From Bacteroidales bacterium (GTDB lineage: Bacteria; Bacteroidota; Bacteroidia; Bacteroidales; VadinHA17), in the NCBI GenBank assembly GCA_015486475.1, contig WFRO01000337.1:1-19834 (forward strand): 19,834 nt of DNA, written 5' to 3'. The notes below the pieces were generated by a model. It saw only the letters and a list, made by a program, of their open reading frames with translations, searched no databases and was not told where the DNA came from. The position numbers were made by a program, and so were the translations under genes. Of this stretch, positions 1 to 7,324 are shown piece by piece (position 1 is the stretch's first letter; each line of letters starts with the position of its first letter).

Positions 1-995
1 TCTGTCACATGACCCGGGACGGCCGAGGCCGGCACCTGGGGCGTATCCCCCACGATCAGGAGGAAAGTCGGGGCCGGATCATCCGGCGTGGCCGAGAGGT
101 ACAGGTCCGTAAGATAATCCCTGATGCTGTCAGGCGTACTGCCCACCCCCGGGTCAGAGGTGTAGATCTCCTCCACCCGGTAACCTTTCTGGGTCTTCCA
201 CCGGACGAACTCCCGCAGGGTGTTGCGGAACAGGGTATCGGTGAGGATAATATACCTTACGGGAGCAGTGACAAGCCCTTGTCCCGTCTCTGTCACACTG
301 CTGTTCAGTGTGGCGCTTTTCAGGGAAGAAAAAAACGGGGATGCCGTTGTCACAGCACTTTTGGCCGTGCCTCCGGTAAAACGTACCGTCACCTCCACCT
401 CATCGTATACCTCCAGCAAGTCGCGGGCCGGATTGTACCGGAAGGGGGCGATGGTGAGCCAGGCCAGTTTCCTGCCCCGCATGATACCGGCGGTATGCAA
501 TGTCACCAGGCTGTCGCCCGTCCAGCTATCCCGGGCATAGGCCTCCCGGTCGATCTCCAGGTGCTGCGGCGGCCTGACATTTTTAGGCAGGGAAGGTTGT
601 CTGGGGAAGAGCTTCGTTCCGGGAAACTTTTCCGACAAGGGGATTTGGTGGGTATGATAAGTAACCTTTTCGACCACGGCCTCCCCCCCGCCGGGAAGGA
701 TGATCAGACGCCGCAGCACGGGCAGGTCGGGCAGTCCGGTCCTTTGCGCATGCACCATCCCCGGCCGGGAGAGCTCAACATAATCTCCGCCGTCAGCTTT
801 CCTCCTTATAAATAATGCGCCGGGAACCGTAACATGGACCTGCAACAGGGAGCGGTCGCTCCTTTCCACCTGTAAGGCCGCAGGCCGGTCATCCCATACC
901 ATTTTTTCACCGGTCTGGGCAGGTACCGTCTGCGGAACAGCACACCACAACAGGATCAGATATGAAAATATACCCGCTATCCTCGGCATGGTCAT
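1..995 (-). CDS. C25 (gingipain-family) cysteine peptidase, N-terminal part
   Basis: The minus strand stays open from an ATG at 995 to the window edge (331 whole codons), so the C-terminus is missing. The protein starts MTMPRIAGIFSYLILLWCAV and has a Sec signal peptide ending near VPAQ. A propeptide-like region follows, with the GLPDLPVLRRLIILPGG stretch typical of C25 propeptides. The last ~80 residues look like the start of the catalytic fold: APVRYIILTDTLFRNTLREF, then VRWKTQKGYRVEEIY, then IRDYLTDLY and PTFLLIVGDTPQVPA, all typical of C25 peptidases. The catalytic His/Cys lie beyond the edge and cannot be checked. Family members are secreted, often through the type IX system, but that system's C-terminal sorting domain would also be off the window. 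It is less likely to be the PorU sortase, because the usual PorU N-terminal region is not recognisable. A second in-frame ATG at 989 is possible. Confidence 0.85.
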   Translation of the reverse strand, partial: MTMPRIAGIFSYLILLWCAVPQTVPAQTGEKMVWDDRPAALQVERSDRSLLQVHVTVPGALFIRRKADGGDYVELSRPGMVHAQRTGLPDLPVLRRLIILPGGGEAVVEKVTYHTHQIPLSEKFPGTKLFPRQPSLPKNVRPPQHLEIDREAYARDSWTGDSLVTLHTAGIMRGRKLAWLTIAPFRYNPARDLLEVYDEVEVTVRFTGGTAKSAVTTASPFFSSLKSATLNSSVTETGQGLVTAPVRYIILTDTLFRNTLREFVRWKTQKGYRVEEIYTSDPGVGSTPDSIRDYLTDLYLSATPDDPAPTFLLIVGDTPQVPASAVPGHVT

Positions 996-1063
996 AAAAT
1001 ATTCATCCACTCTTCAGGACATCTGAACAGGGGAAAGGGTTGTATGGTCTCAAAATGGTGTGA

Positions 1064-1094
1064 TAAAGTTACTGAATTTTTTACAATTAAGAAA
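1064..1094 (-). promoter_or_regulatory. Candidate promoter for the C25 peptidase gene
   Basis: Read on the minus strand, TTTC (1094-1091) is followed after 19 bases by TAACTTTA (1071-1064). This is one mismatch in each box from the Bacteroidota consensus TTTG-N19/21-TAnnTTTG. It would give a leader of about 60 bases before the ATG at 995. It was found by eye only. Confidence 0.35.
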
Positions 1095-1132
1095 GATACC
1101 ACGATGTTCCGGCGGGGTATGAAGCGTGAGAA

Positions 1133-1164
1133 TTTGGGTTAAACATTCTTTTTTTCTATTTTTA
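1133..1164 (+). promoter_or_regulatory. Candidate promoter for the propeller/SpoIIE sensor gene
   Basis: TTTG (1133-1136), a 20-base spacer and TATTTTTA (1157-1164) match the Bacteroidota promoter form with one mismatch in the -7 box. The start point would lie near 1170, giving a short leader before the ATG at 1187. The flanking stretch is very T-rich, which raises the chance of a coincidental match. Confidence 0.5.
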
Positions 1165-1186
1165 TCTTTTATTCTGCCTTGCGCTC

Positions 1187-4100
1187 ATGAAGAGATACTG
1201 CTTATTTATTGCACTGTTCATTTCAGGGATGATCACAGCGATCCCCCAGATCAACCGTTACGGGGTTCCCTTTGTAAGGAACATCTCTCCTTCGGAGACG
1301 AATGCAGGAGAACAGAACTGGTCGGTGGTACAGGACCCGCGGGGGATCATATACATAGCCAACAATGACAACGGTATCCTGGAATACGACGGTACGGAAT
1401 GGAGAAAGATCCCCGTGCCCAACAACATACTCATGCGTGCCCTGGGGGTGGATGAGGAGGGAAATGTATATGCCGGCGGGGACAAGGACTTCGGCGTGCT
1501 TGTGCCTGACAGCAAAGGGGCTCTTCACTACCGGTCGCTGGCTGAAATGCTGGACTCGGCCGACAGGCGGTTCAAGACCATATTTCATATCTATGCCTGG
1601 CAGGGAGATATCATCTTTGACGGGGGACACGTCATTTTCAGATATTCTCCTTCCCGCAATATGCTCACACCCTATTACCTGGCAGATGACGGGATGAAAC
1701 GGGGCAATTTTGGCTATGTATGCTATGGGACGTATTTTCACTACGATGGCATAGCTGGACTGGTCAGGTTCGACGGAAAACATTTTCAAAAGATCCCGAA
1801 CGGTAATTTTTTTTCATACCTGAACCTTCACACGGCGGTCCTGGGGATCCTTCCCTACACCGGGAATACAATGCTGGTCTTTACGTACAAGAGCGGCGTT
1901 TTCGGATATGATCTGAAAACAGGAGCGATCCACAGGAACATTTTTCCGGCAGCAACCAATGATTTTCTGAAAAAGAACCGTTTCTACCACGGCATCATTC
2001 TTCCTGACAGCTCTTATGCCCTGGGCACGCTGGACGGAGGATTGTTACTAACGGATCATGAAGGGAGGATCCGTGAAGTATTGGACCGCAGGAACGGTCT
2101 TGACAATGAGACCATCACAAAGATATATGTAAATAAAAAAATGCCTGATGTATCACAACTGTGGGTTTCATTATACATCGGAGCCGCCTGGGCAGAGATC
2201 TTTTCTCCTTTCCGGATGTTCAATGTCGATCATGGATATAAGGGAACCGTAAACGATATATTTATCCTGGGTGATGATCTCTACCTGGCCACCTCTACAG
2301 GTGTATTCCTGCGCACTTATGATGAAAACGGTGTAGCCACCTTCATGCGTGTCCAGGGCTTCAATGCCCAGACCTGGGCATTTCTTTACTTTACCTGCCC
2401 CGGGAACCACCGCCATATCCTGTGGGCCGGCACGGAAGAAGGCATCTATGAGATCCATGGGACCCATGCTATCCCTGTGGAAGAAAATATCCGCAACATG
2501 CCGGGGCAAAACGGCAAGTTTTATGTTTTCAGCATGTATGCCTCCCGGCATGATCCGGGAAAGATCCTTATAGGAACAGGGGAGGGGGTCAACGTGATCC
2601 GGTACCGGCAGGGAGCATGGTATTTTGAGGGCGACTTGAACAAATACAAGGACGAGGTGCGCAGTATCACCGAAGATGATGATGGGAATATCTGGTTTTC
2701 GCTCTCTTTCTCCGGAATAGCCCGGCTGGTGGAAGGGGATACTGCCTACCAGGCGGTCATTTACGGACCCGACAAAGGGTTACCTCATTATACGGGTGCT
2801 ACGGTCCATCATATTGGCCAAAGGATCATGGTCACCGAGGCAAAACTTTATTCCTGGGACAAAATGCATGATATTTTTGTTCCCGACACTCTTTTCGGTC
2901 CGGAGTATACCGATGGCAGCCACTCAATACAAAATATTTTCCAGGTAAACGATACTATCTATTTTTTCAATACCCTCCACCAGGACGGCTCTTACCGGGT
3001 TGAGGAGGTGATCAAGGGAAGCAGAGGCAAACGTAATGTCCGGGCTCCCTTTTACCGTCTCCCTCCGCAGTCAGCCTACACTTTTGCCCGGGAGGGGGAT
3101 CATCTGTGGATCGCTATCTCCAACCAGATCTATTCCTACGATCTCTCTTACAAGGAGAAAAATACAGCTCCTTTCCGTACCCTCATCCGCAGGATCACCT
3201 ACGGCGAGGACTCCGTATTATTCGCAGGGTCTTTCTATACTGAAAACAATAACGGCACAAAGCATATATCTTTCTCCCAACCGGAAGAGGGGCAGCCACA
3301 GATCCCCTATGCAGCCAATAATCTGATCTTCCACTGGAGCGCCCCCTATTTTGACGGAGCAGAAGGGATCCGTTACAGTTTCAGGCTGCGCAATTTTGAT
3401 AAGAGCTGGTCAAAATGGACCACTCATACAGAGTATCCCTATACCAACATCCCCACAGGCAGTTTTGTCTTCGAGGTGAAGGCCCGCAATATTTACGGCA
3501 GGGAGAGCCAGCCGGACACCTTTGCCTTTACCATCCTGCCGCCGTGGTATCTCACGTTCTGGGCTTTCCTGCTGTATATTCTCCTGGCGATCCTGCTGAT
3601 CATGATCATCGTCAAGCTGTACACCCGCCGGCTGCAGAACGAGAAGATCCGCCTGGAGGCCATCGTCCAGGAACGTACGGCCGAGGTGGTCCGGCAAAAA
3701 GAGGAGCTGACGGACAGCATCATGTATGCCAGCCGTATTCAGCGGGCCGTTCTGCCCAGCGAAAGGCTGCTCAATGAAAAATTTCCGGATCATTTCATTC
3801 TGTTCATGCCGCGGGATATCGTGAGTGGCGACTTTTACTGGATGTCACAGCGCGATGACAGGGTCTTTGTCACAGCGGCCGACTGTACCGGCCACGGCGT
3901 GCCGGGAGCTTTCATGAGCCTGCTGGGCATATCTTTCCTCAACGAGATCATCAACCGCATAGAGGTGCTGCAACCCGACTGGATCCTCAATGAGCTGCGC
4001 AAAGAGATCAAATCATCCCTTAAACAACGCGGAGAAGAAGGGGAGGCCAAGGACGGGATGGATATGGCCATGGTGGCTATTGACAAGGAAAAGAAAAAAC

Positions 4101-4534
4101 TTTTTTATTCAGGCGCCTATAATCCGCTGTTCTTTGTACGGCATCTCACCACAAAGGAAAAAGAGATGATCGCCGCGGGAAAAGATCCAGGGTTCGGAAA
4201 AGGCAGCCTGTACAATGAGGAGTATGTGCTGATCTCCTTCACGGCCGACAAGATGCCCATCGGGATCTCCGCCAAGGACGAGACCCCTTTCACCCTGAAA
4301 GAAACCCTTTACAACACAGGCGACCGCATCTACATGTTCTCCGACGGATACATCGATCAGTTCGGCGGGCCGGAAGGAAAAAAATTCATGAGCCGGAACT
4401 TCAAGAAAATGATCCTCAGCCTGCAGGATATCAGCATGAAAGAACAGAAAGAGATGTTCTATAAGCGTCTGCGCGACTGGATGGGCGATCTGCCCCAGAT
4501 CGACGATATCATTGTGATCGGGATACAGTTGTAG
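1187..4534 (+). CDS. Envelope sensor: beta-propeller + Y_Y_Y + transmembrane + SpoIIE/PP2C phosphatase
   Basis: A 1115-residue signalling protein. A signal peptide (MKRYCLFIALFISGMITA) leads into a long exported region with two-component-regulator propeller repeats, for example ITEDDDGNIWFSLSFSGIAR near residue 492. A Y_Y_Y immunoglobulin-like domain follows (about 705-783, with YSFRLRNFDKSWSKW). One membrane helix (about 788-812) leads to a short charged coiled coil (about 813-850) and a cytoplasmic SpoIIE-type PP2C phosphatase (about 860-1115). All the metal-binding acidic residues expected for this fold are present: D882 in GDFYW, D899 in ADCTGHGVPGAF, D959 in KDGMDMAM, D1053 in SDGYID, and D1106/D1107 in QIDDIIVIG. 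The enzyme should be active and, by family, would dephosphorylate a STAS-type anti-anti-sigma factor or similar protein. No kinase, STAS or sigma gene lies nearby, so its target is unknown. The propeller architecture is usually fused to histidine kinases, and here the output is a phosphatase. Confidence 0.9.
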   Translation: MKRYCLFIALFISGMITAIPQINRYGVPFVRNISPSETNAGEQNWSVVQDPRGIIYIANNDNGILEYDGTEWRKIPVPNNILMRALGVDEEGNVYAGGDKDFGVLVPDSKGALHYRSLAEMLDSADRRFKTIFHIYAWQGDIIFDGGHVIFRYSPSRNMLTPYYLADDGMKRGNFGYVCYGTYFHYDGIAGLVRFDGKHFQKIPNGNFFSYLNLHTAVLGILPYTGNTMLVFTYKSGVFGYDLKTGAIHRNIFPAATNDFLKKNRFYHGIILPDSSYALGTLDGGLLLTDHEGRIREVLDRRNGLDNETITKIYVNKKMPDVSQLWVSLYIGAAWAEIFSPFRMFNVDHGYKGTVNDIFILGDDLYLATSTGVFLRTYDENGVATFMRVQGFNAQTWAFLYFTCPGNHRHILWAGTEEGIYEIHGTHAIPVEENIRNMPGQNGKFYVFSMYASRHDPGKILIGTGEGVNVIRYRQGAWYFEGDLNKYKDEVRSITEDDDGNIWFSLSFSGIARLVEGDTAYQAVIYGPDKGLPHYTGATVHHIGQRIMVTEAKLYSWDKMHDIFVPDTLFGPEYTDGSHSIQNIFQVNDTIYFFNTLHQDGSYRVEEVIKGSRGKRNVRAPFYRLPPQSAYTFAREGDHLWIAISNQIYSYDLSYKEKNTAPFRTLIRRITYGEDSVLFAGSFYTENNNGTKHISFSQPEEGQPQIPYAANNLIFHWSAPYFDGAEGIRYSFRLRNFDKSWSKWTTHTEYPYTNIPTGSFVFEVKARNIYGRESQPDTFAFTILPPWYLTFWAFLLYILLAILLIMIIVKLYTRRLQNEKIRLEAIVQERTAEVVRQKEELTDSIMYASRIQRAVLPSERLLNEKFPDHFILFMPRDIVSGDFYWMSQRDDRVFVTAADCTGHGVPGAFMSLLGISFLNEIINRIEVLQPDWILNELRKEIKSSLKQRGEEGEAKDGMDMAMVAIDKEKKKLFYSGAYNPLFFVRHLTTKEKEMIAAGKDPGFGKGSLYNEEYVLISFTADKMPIGISAKDETPFTLKETLYNTGDRIYMFSDGYIDQFGGPEGKKFMSRNFKKMILSLQDISMKEQKEMFYKRLRDWMGDLPQIDDIIVIGIQL

Positions 4535-4535
4535 A

Positions 4536-4568
4536 AGTTAAAAGTTAAAAGTGCCTAAAGTTAAAAGT
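4536..4568. repeat. AGTTAAA heptamer repeat
   Basis: Two perfect AGTTAAA units start two bases after the stop codon at 4534. A third lies at 4559-4565 and runs on into AGT. The unit length is 7, the same as in the other arrays of this window although the sequence differs. No function is evident. Confidence 0.75.
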
Positions 4569-4582
4569 CAGGAATATTTGTA

Positions 4583-4622
4583 GAGACAAGGCATGCCTTG
4601 TCTCAAGGCAACGTCTTGTCTC
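4583..4622. repeat. Perfect 22-base palindrome with an adjoining imperfect copy
   Basis: Positions 4583-4604 form a perfect inverted repeat centred on GCATGC, with arms GAGACAAGGCA and TGCCTTGTCTC. The next 18 bases (CAAGGCAACGTCTTGTCTC from 4604) repeat its right part imperfectly. It resembles the short TAGAGAC-type interspersed palindromes I recall from Bacteroidota and cyanobacterial intergenic regions. The lack of a T-tract argues against an intrinsic terminator. Confidence 0.7.
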
Positions 4623-4639
4623 GAAAATAAACATAACAA

Positions 4640-4694
4640 GGTTCCAGGTTCCAGGTTCCAGGTCCCAGGTCCCAGGTCCCAGGTCCCAGGTCCC
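4640..4694. repeat. Heptamer tandem array GGTTCCA x3 / GGTCCCA x4.9
   Basis: Three perfect GGTTCCA units (4640-4660) switch without a gap into four perfect GGTCCCA units and a partial fifth (4661-4694). The single T-to-C difference is fixed across the second block, so that block probably expanded by unit duplication after one point change. No coding reading or promoter is evident. Confidence 0.95.
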
Positions 4695-4720
4695 GAAAAA
4701 CAGAAAATCTAGATTTTAAT

Positions 4721-4770
4721 CATTTCGGCATTCCGGATTTTTCATTCATCGTTCGCCATTCATCATTTCG
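4721..4770. repeat. Degenerate CATTCAT/CATTTCG repeats
   Basis: Two octamers (CATTTCGG, CATTCCGG; 4721-4736) are followed by four heptads at 4743-4770: CATTCAT, CGTTCGC, CATTCAT and CATTTCG. Units of the same type (AATTCAT, CATTCGA) recur at 15765-15806. Confidence 0.65.
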
Positions 4771-4775
4771 CCAAT

Positions 4776-4807
4776 AAAAAAGCCGTTCCTCCGGGAACGG
4801 CTTTTTT
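4776..4807. terminator. Bidirectional intrinsic terminator
   Basis: The stem GCCGTTCC (4782-4789) / GGAACGGC (4794-4801) closes the loop TCCG. It is flanked by six A on the left and six T on the right, so it works on both strands. It sits between the converging sensor gene (plus) and the DUF1080 gene (minus), where a shared terminator is expected. Confidence 0.92.
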
Positions 4808-4825
4808 ATTCAGATCAGGAAGAAC

Positions 4826-5656
4826 CTATTGTTTATCGAGGTCTTTGATCTTGATGTTGCGGTACCATACATCATCCCCATGGTCCTGGAGGCCGATGTA
4901 TCCTTCCTCGGCCACATTGGCCCAGTTGGGATTGTAGTGCGGGAATTTGCTGTGGGCCACCAGGGTATCCCATTCGGGGGTCCAGAGGTGGTATTCCACA
5001 ACGGTCTCACCGTTCATCTTATGGATGACCGTTCCCCGGTAGACGATGATCTCCACCTGGTTCCATTCGCCGGCAGGCTTGGCGTTCTGAGGATTGGCCG
5101 GTATCAGGTCGTACAGAGACCCGGCTTTCCTGTTCCCGTTCTTGCCCAGCTTGGCGTCAGGGTGGCGTTCATTGTCCAGTACCTGCATCTCGGGAGCCGT
5201 AGCCCAGATAGGCTTGTCGGTCTCCTGGGCCAGGTAGAAGATCCCGGAGTTACCCCCTTCGGAGATCTTCCAGTCCAGTTTCAGGTCGAAGTCCTTGAAC
5301 TTTTTATCGTAGATGATATCGCCGCCCTCCTGGCTGCCGGCCTCACCGCGGCCGGAGCCTTTGCAATGGAGCGTACCATCGACGACCTCCCAGCCGCTGG
5401 GGAAATGATCTTTGCCATATCCCCGCCAGCCTTTGGACGTCTTGCCGTCAAAGAGCAGCACCCATCCGTCTTTTTTCTCTTCGGGGGTGAGGGTGTTCGG
5501 GGGAACGCTCTCTTCGCTCTTTTCGGTCACTTCTTCTTTTTGCTCTTCAGATGCCGACTCGTTCTTCTCCTCTTTGTTGGTTGCATTCTTACAACCAGCC
5601 ACAAAGATGAAAGAGAACAGGGCTGTCATCAGAAAGAGATATTTGAACTTTTTCAT
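4826..5656 (-). CDS. DUF1080 (3-keto-disaccharide hydrolase family) lipoprotein
   Basis: A 276-residue lipoprotein. The signal MKKFKYLFLMTALFSFIFVAGC ends in a good lipobox with the lipid cysteine at C22. An acidic, low-complexity tether of about 35 residues (rich in E, K, S) follows. The DUF1080 (PF06439) beta-sandwich fills about 58-274. It opens with TPEEKKDGWVLLFDGKTSKG and carries the family landmarks GGNSGIF (134-140) and GLQDHG (255-260). The family is annotated as cleaving 3-keto-glycosides made by a partner dehydrogenase. The exported oxidoreductase gene ends 31 bases upstream on the same strand, so the two are probably co-transcribed and act in the same compartment. The substrate cannot be told from the sequence. 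The tether suggests an envelope-anchored protein reaching away from the membrane. Confidence 0.9.
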   Translation of the reverse strand: MKKFKYLFLMTALFSFIFVAGCKNATNKEEKNESASEEQKEEVTEKSEESVPPNTLTPEEKKDGWVLLFDGKTSKGWRGYGKDHFPSGWEVVDGTLHCKGSGRGEAGSQEGGDIIYDKKFKDFDLKLDWKISEGGNSGIFYLAQETDKPIWATAPEMQVLDNERHPDAKLGKNGNRKAGSLYDLIPANPQNAKPAGEWNQVEIIVYRGTVIHKMNGETVVEYHLWTPEWDTLVAHSKFPHYNPNWANVAEEGYIGLQDHGDDVWYRNIKIKDLDKQ

Positions 5657-5687
5657 TTCTGGAACATTTTATGGGTTAAACAATTTG

Positions 5688-7196
5688 TTAAGCGGGCATA
5701 GGTGGCAATGAGAACCCGTTCTGGTAATTATGTTTGATATACTCTTCGGCAGCCGCCTTGGCATTCAGCGTGGCATATTCGGTATTGAACTTGGGATCGC
5801 CGTCCACCACTTTGAAGCTGTCGGTGGTGACCACCCGGATCTTGTCGGAGTCGGAGATATTGGTAAACCGCATGTTCTCACCATCCCAATCGAGCCAGCG
5901 GTTGAGATCCTGCAAACGTACAACCACTACTCCCATCACGACCATCTCATTGAGCGGTCCGGCGTAATTGAAATTGGAGGATGGCAGCACACGGTTTTCA
6001 GGGCTTTCCTTGCAGGCGCGTATCCAGTCCTGCTCATGAGCTCCGTCGCTCCATTTCAGGCCGGTAACCTCTTCGGGACGGCGCAGGGTTTTCGGCGGAG
6101 GCGTAAAATCTTTCATCTTGCTGTAAGGCAGCAAAGTGGGATTCTTGCCATAACAGCCGGTCATGATCTTGCCTTTCTCACCTATAAAGAGACATCCGCC
6201 GTTCCTGTCACGGCCCATGATCTCGCCGTCGGGCAGTTCTTCGGGACGTGGAGGAAGCAGACCGCCGTCGTACCAACTGACCTCTACTTCAGGGTCATCA
6301 CCGCGGGCGGGGAAGACATAATTCACGATCTCAGCATGCGGTGGAGACTCGGTATTGACCTGGGTTGAACTGGCTGAAACCTTCGAGGGATACTTCAGGT
6401 TAAGTGCCTTGAAAATGGGATCCATGATGTGATTGGCCATATCGCCAAGAGCTCCGGTACCGAAATCCCACCAACCCCGCCAGTTCCAGGGGGTATAAAT
6501 GGGGTTATAGGGACGCTTGGGAGCGGGTCCAATAAAGAGGTCCCACTTAAGTGTCTCGGGCACGGGATACACATCTTTGGGTCGCTCCATACCCTGGGGC
6601 CAGATAGGCCGGTTGGTCCAGGCATAAGCTTTCGTCACCTTGCCGATGACACCCGCCTGGATCCATTCGGTTACCTCCCGGATGCCCTCGCCGGAGTTTC
6701 CCTGGTTACCCATCTGGGTAGCAACTTTGTATTTATTGGCCAGTTTAGTCAGCAGGCGCGACTCATAGACACTGTGTGTCAGGGGCTTCTGTACATAGAC
6801 ATGTTTCCCCATAGTAATGGCGTGGGCCGCTGTCACAGCGTGGGTGTGGTCGGGGGTGGCAATGATCACCGCATCGATCGACTTACCCATTTTGTCGAAC
6901 ATCTCCCGCCAGTCGTAAAAAACCTTGGCCTTCGGGTAATCCTTGAAAGTCTTGGCAGCATACTTGTGGTCGACATCAGCCAGCGCCACAATATTCTCTG
7001 TAGAGGCATGCTTCAGATTGGTCCTTCCCATACCCCCTACGCCGATACCGGCGATGTTGAGCTTATCAGACGGTGCCTTATGCCCCAGCCCGCTGACAAC
7101 CGTGCTGGGAACAATGGTGAATGCCGCCGTAGCAGCAGCGGTCTTGCCAAGAAAATCTCTCCTGGTCAATCCGCGCGTTTTCTTTTTTTCTTTCAT
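5688..7196 (-). CDS. Tat-exported Gfo/Idh/MocA-family oxidoreductase
   Basis: A 502-residue NAD(P)-dependent oxidoreductase with a clear twin-arginine signal, RGLTRRDFLG (R12, R13), followed by an Ala-rich hydrophobic stretch. It is therefore exported folded, probably with bound cofactor. The Rossmann loop IAGIGVGGMGR is at about 48-58. The usual EKP motif reads QKP (Q136-K137-P138, in KHVYVQKPLTH), which keeps the catalytic lysine. A conserved GDMANHIMDP stretch falls in the C-terminal substrate domain. Many exported Bacteroidota and Planctomycetes members look like this. The likely role is oxidation of a sugar hydroxyl, with the DUF1080 protein encoded 31 bases downstream acting on the keto product. 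The gene diverges from the cytoplasmic homologue at 7325 across an AT-rich 128-base gap, in which no convincing promoter pair was found. Confidence 0.9.
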   Translation of the reverse strand: MKEKKKTRGLTRRDFLGKTAAATAAFTIVPSTVVSGLGHKAPSDKLNIAGIGVGGMGRTNLKHASTENIVALADVDHKYAAKTFKDYPKAKVFYDWREMFDKMGKSIDAVIIATPDHTHAVTAAHAITMGKHVYVQKPLTHSVYESRLLTKLANKYKVATQMGNQGNSGEGIREVTEWIQAGVIGKVTKAYAWTNRPIWPQGMERPKDVYPVPETLKWDLFIGPAPKRPYNPIYTPWNWRGWWDFGTGALGDMANHIMDPIFKALNLKYPSKVSASSTQVNTESPPHAEIVNYVFPARGDDPEVEVSWYDGGLLPPRPEELPDGEIMGRDRNGGCLFIGEKGKIMTGCYGKNPTLLPYSKMKDFTPPPKTLRRPEEVTGLKWSDGAHEQDWIRACKESPENRVLPSSNFNYAGPLNEMVVMGVVVVRLQDLNRWLDWDGENMRFTNISDSDKIRVVTTDSFKVVDGDPKFNTEYATLNAKAAAEEYIKHNYQNGFSLPPMPA

Positions 7197-7324
7197 TTTT
7201 TAATTCGTTTAAGATTACAATGAACAGTTTCGGAAATGGCTAATAAAATTACTTAAATTCTTAGAAATATAAAATTTCCGGCACTATTTTTTAAATTTAC
7301 GCTCCTTTATTAACTGCTCATACC

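Noticed and set aside
9..815. Open frame of 268 codons on the plus strand
   Set aside because: It is fully antisense to the C25 peptidase gene, whose minus-strand translation shows a signal peptide and recognisable family motifs. The plus reading is low-complexity and matches nothing I know.
4640..4694. Possible CRISPR array
   Set aside because: The units are 7 bases long and directly adjacent with no spacers, and no cas gene is present. It is a simple tandem repeat.
4829..5701. Open frame of 290 codons on the plus strand
   Set aside because: It is antisense to the DUF1080 gene and shows no family features.
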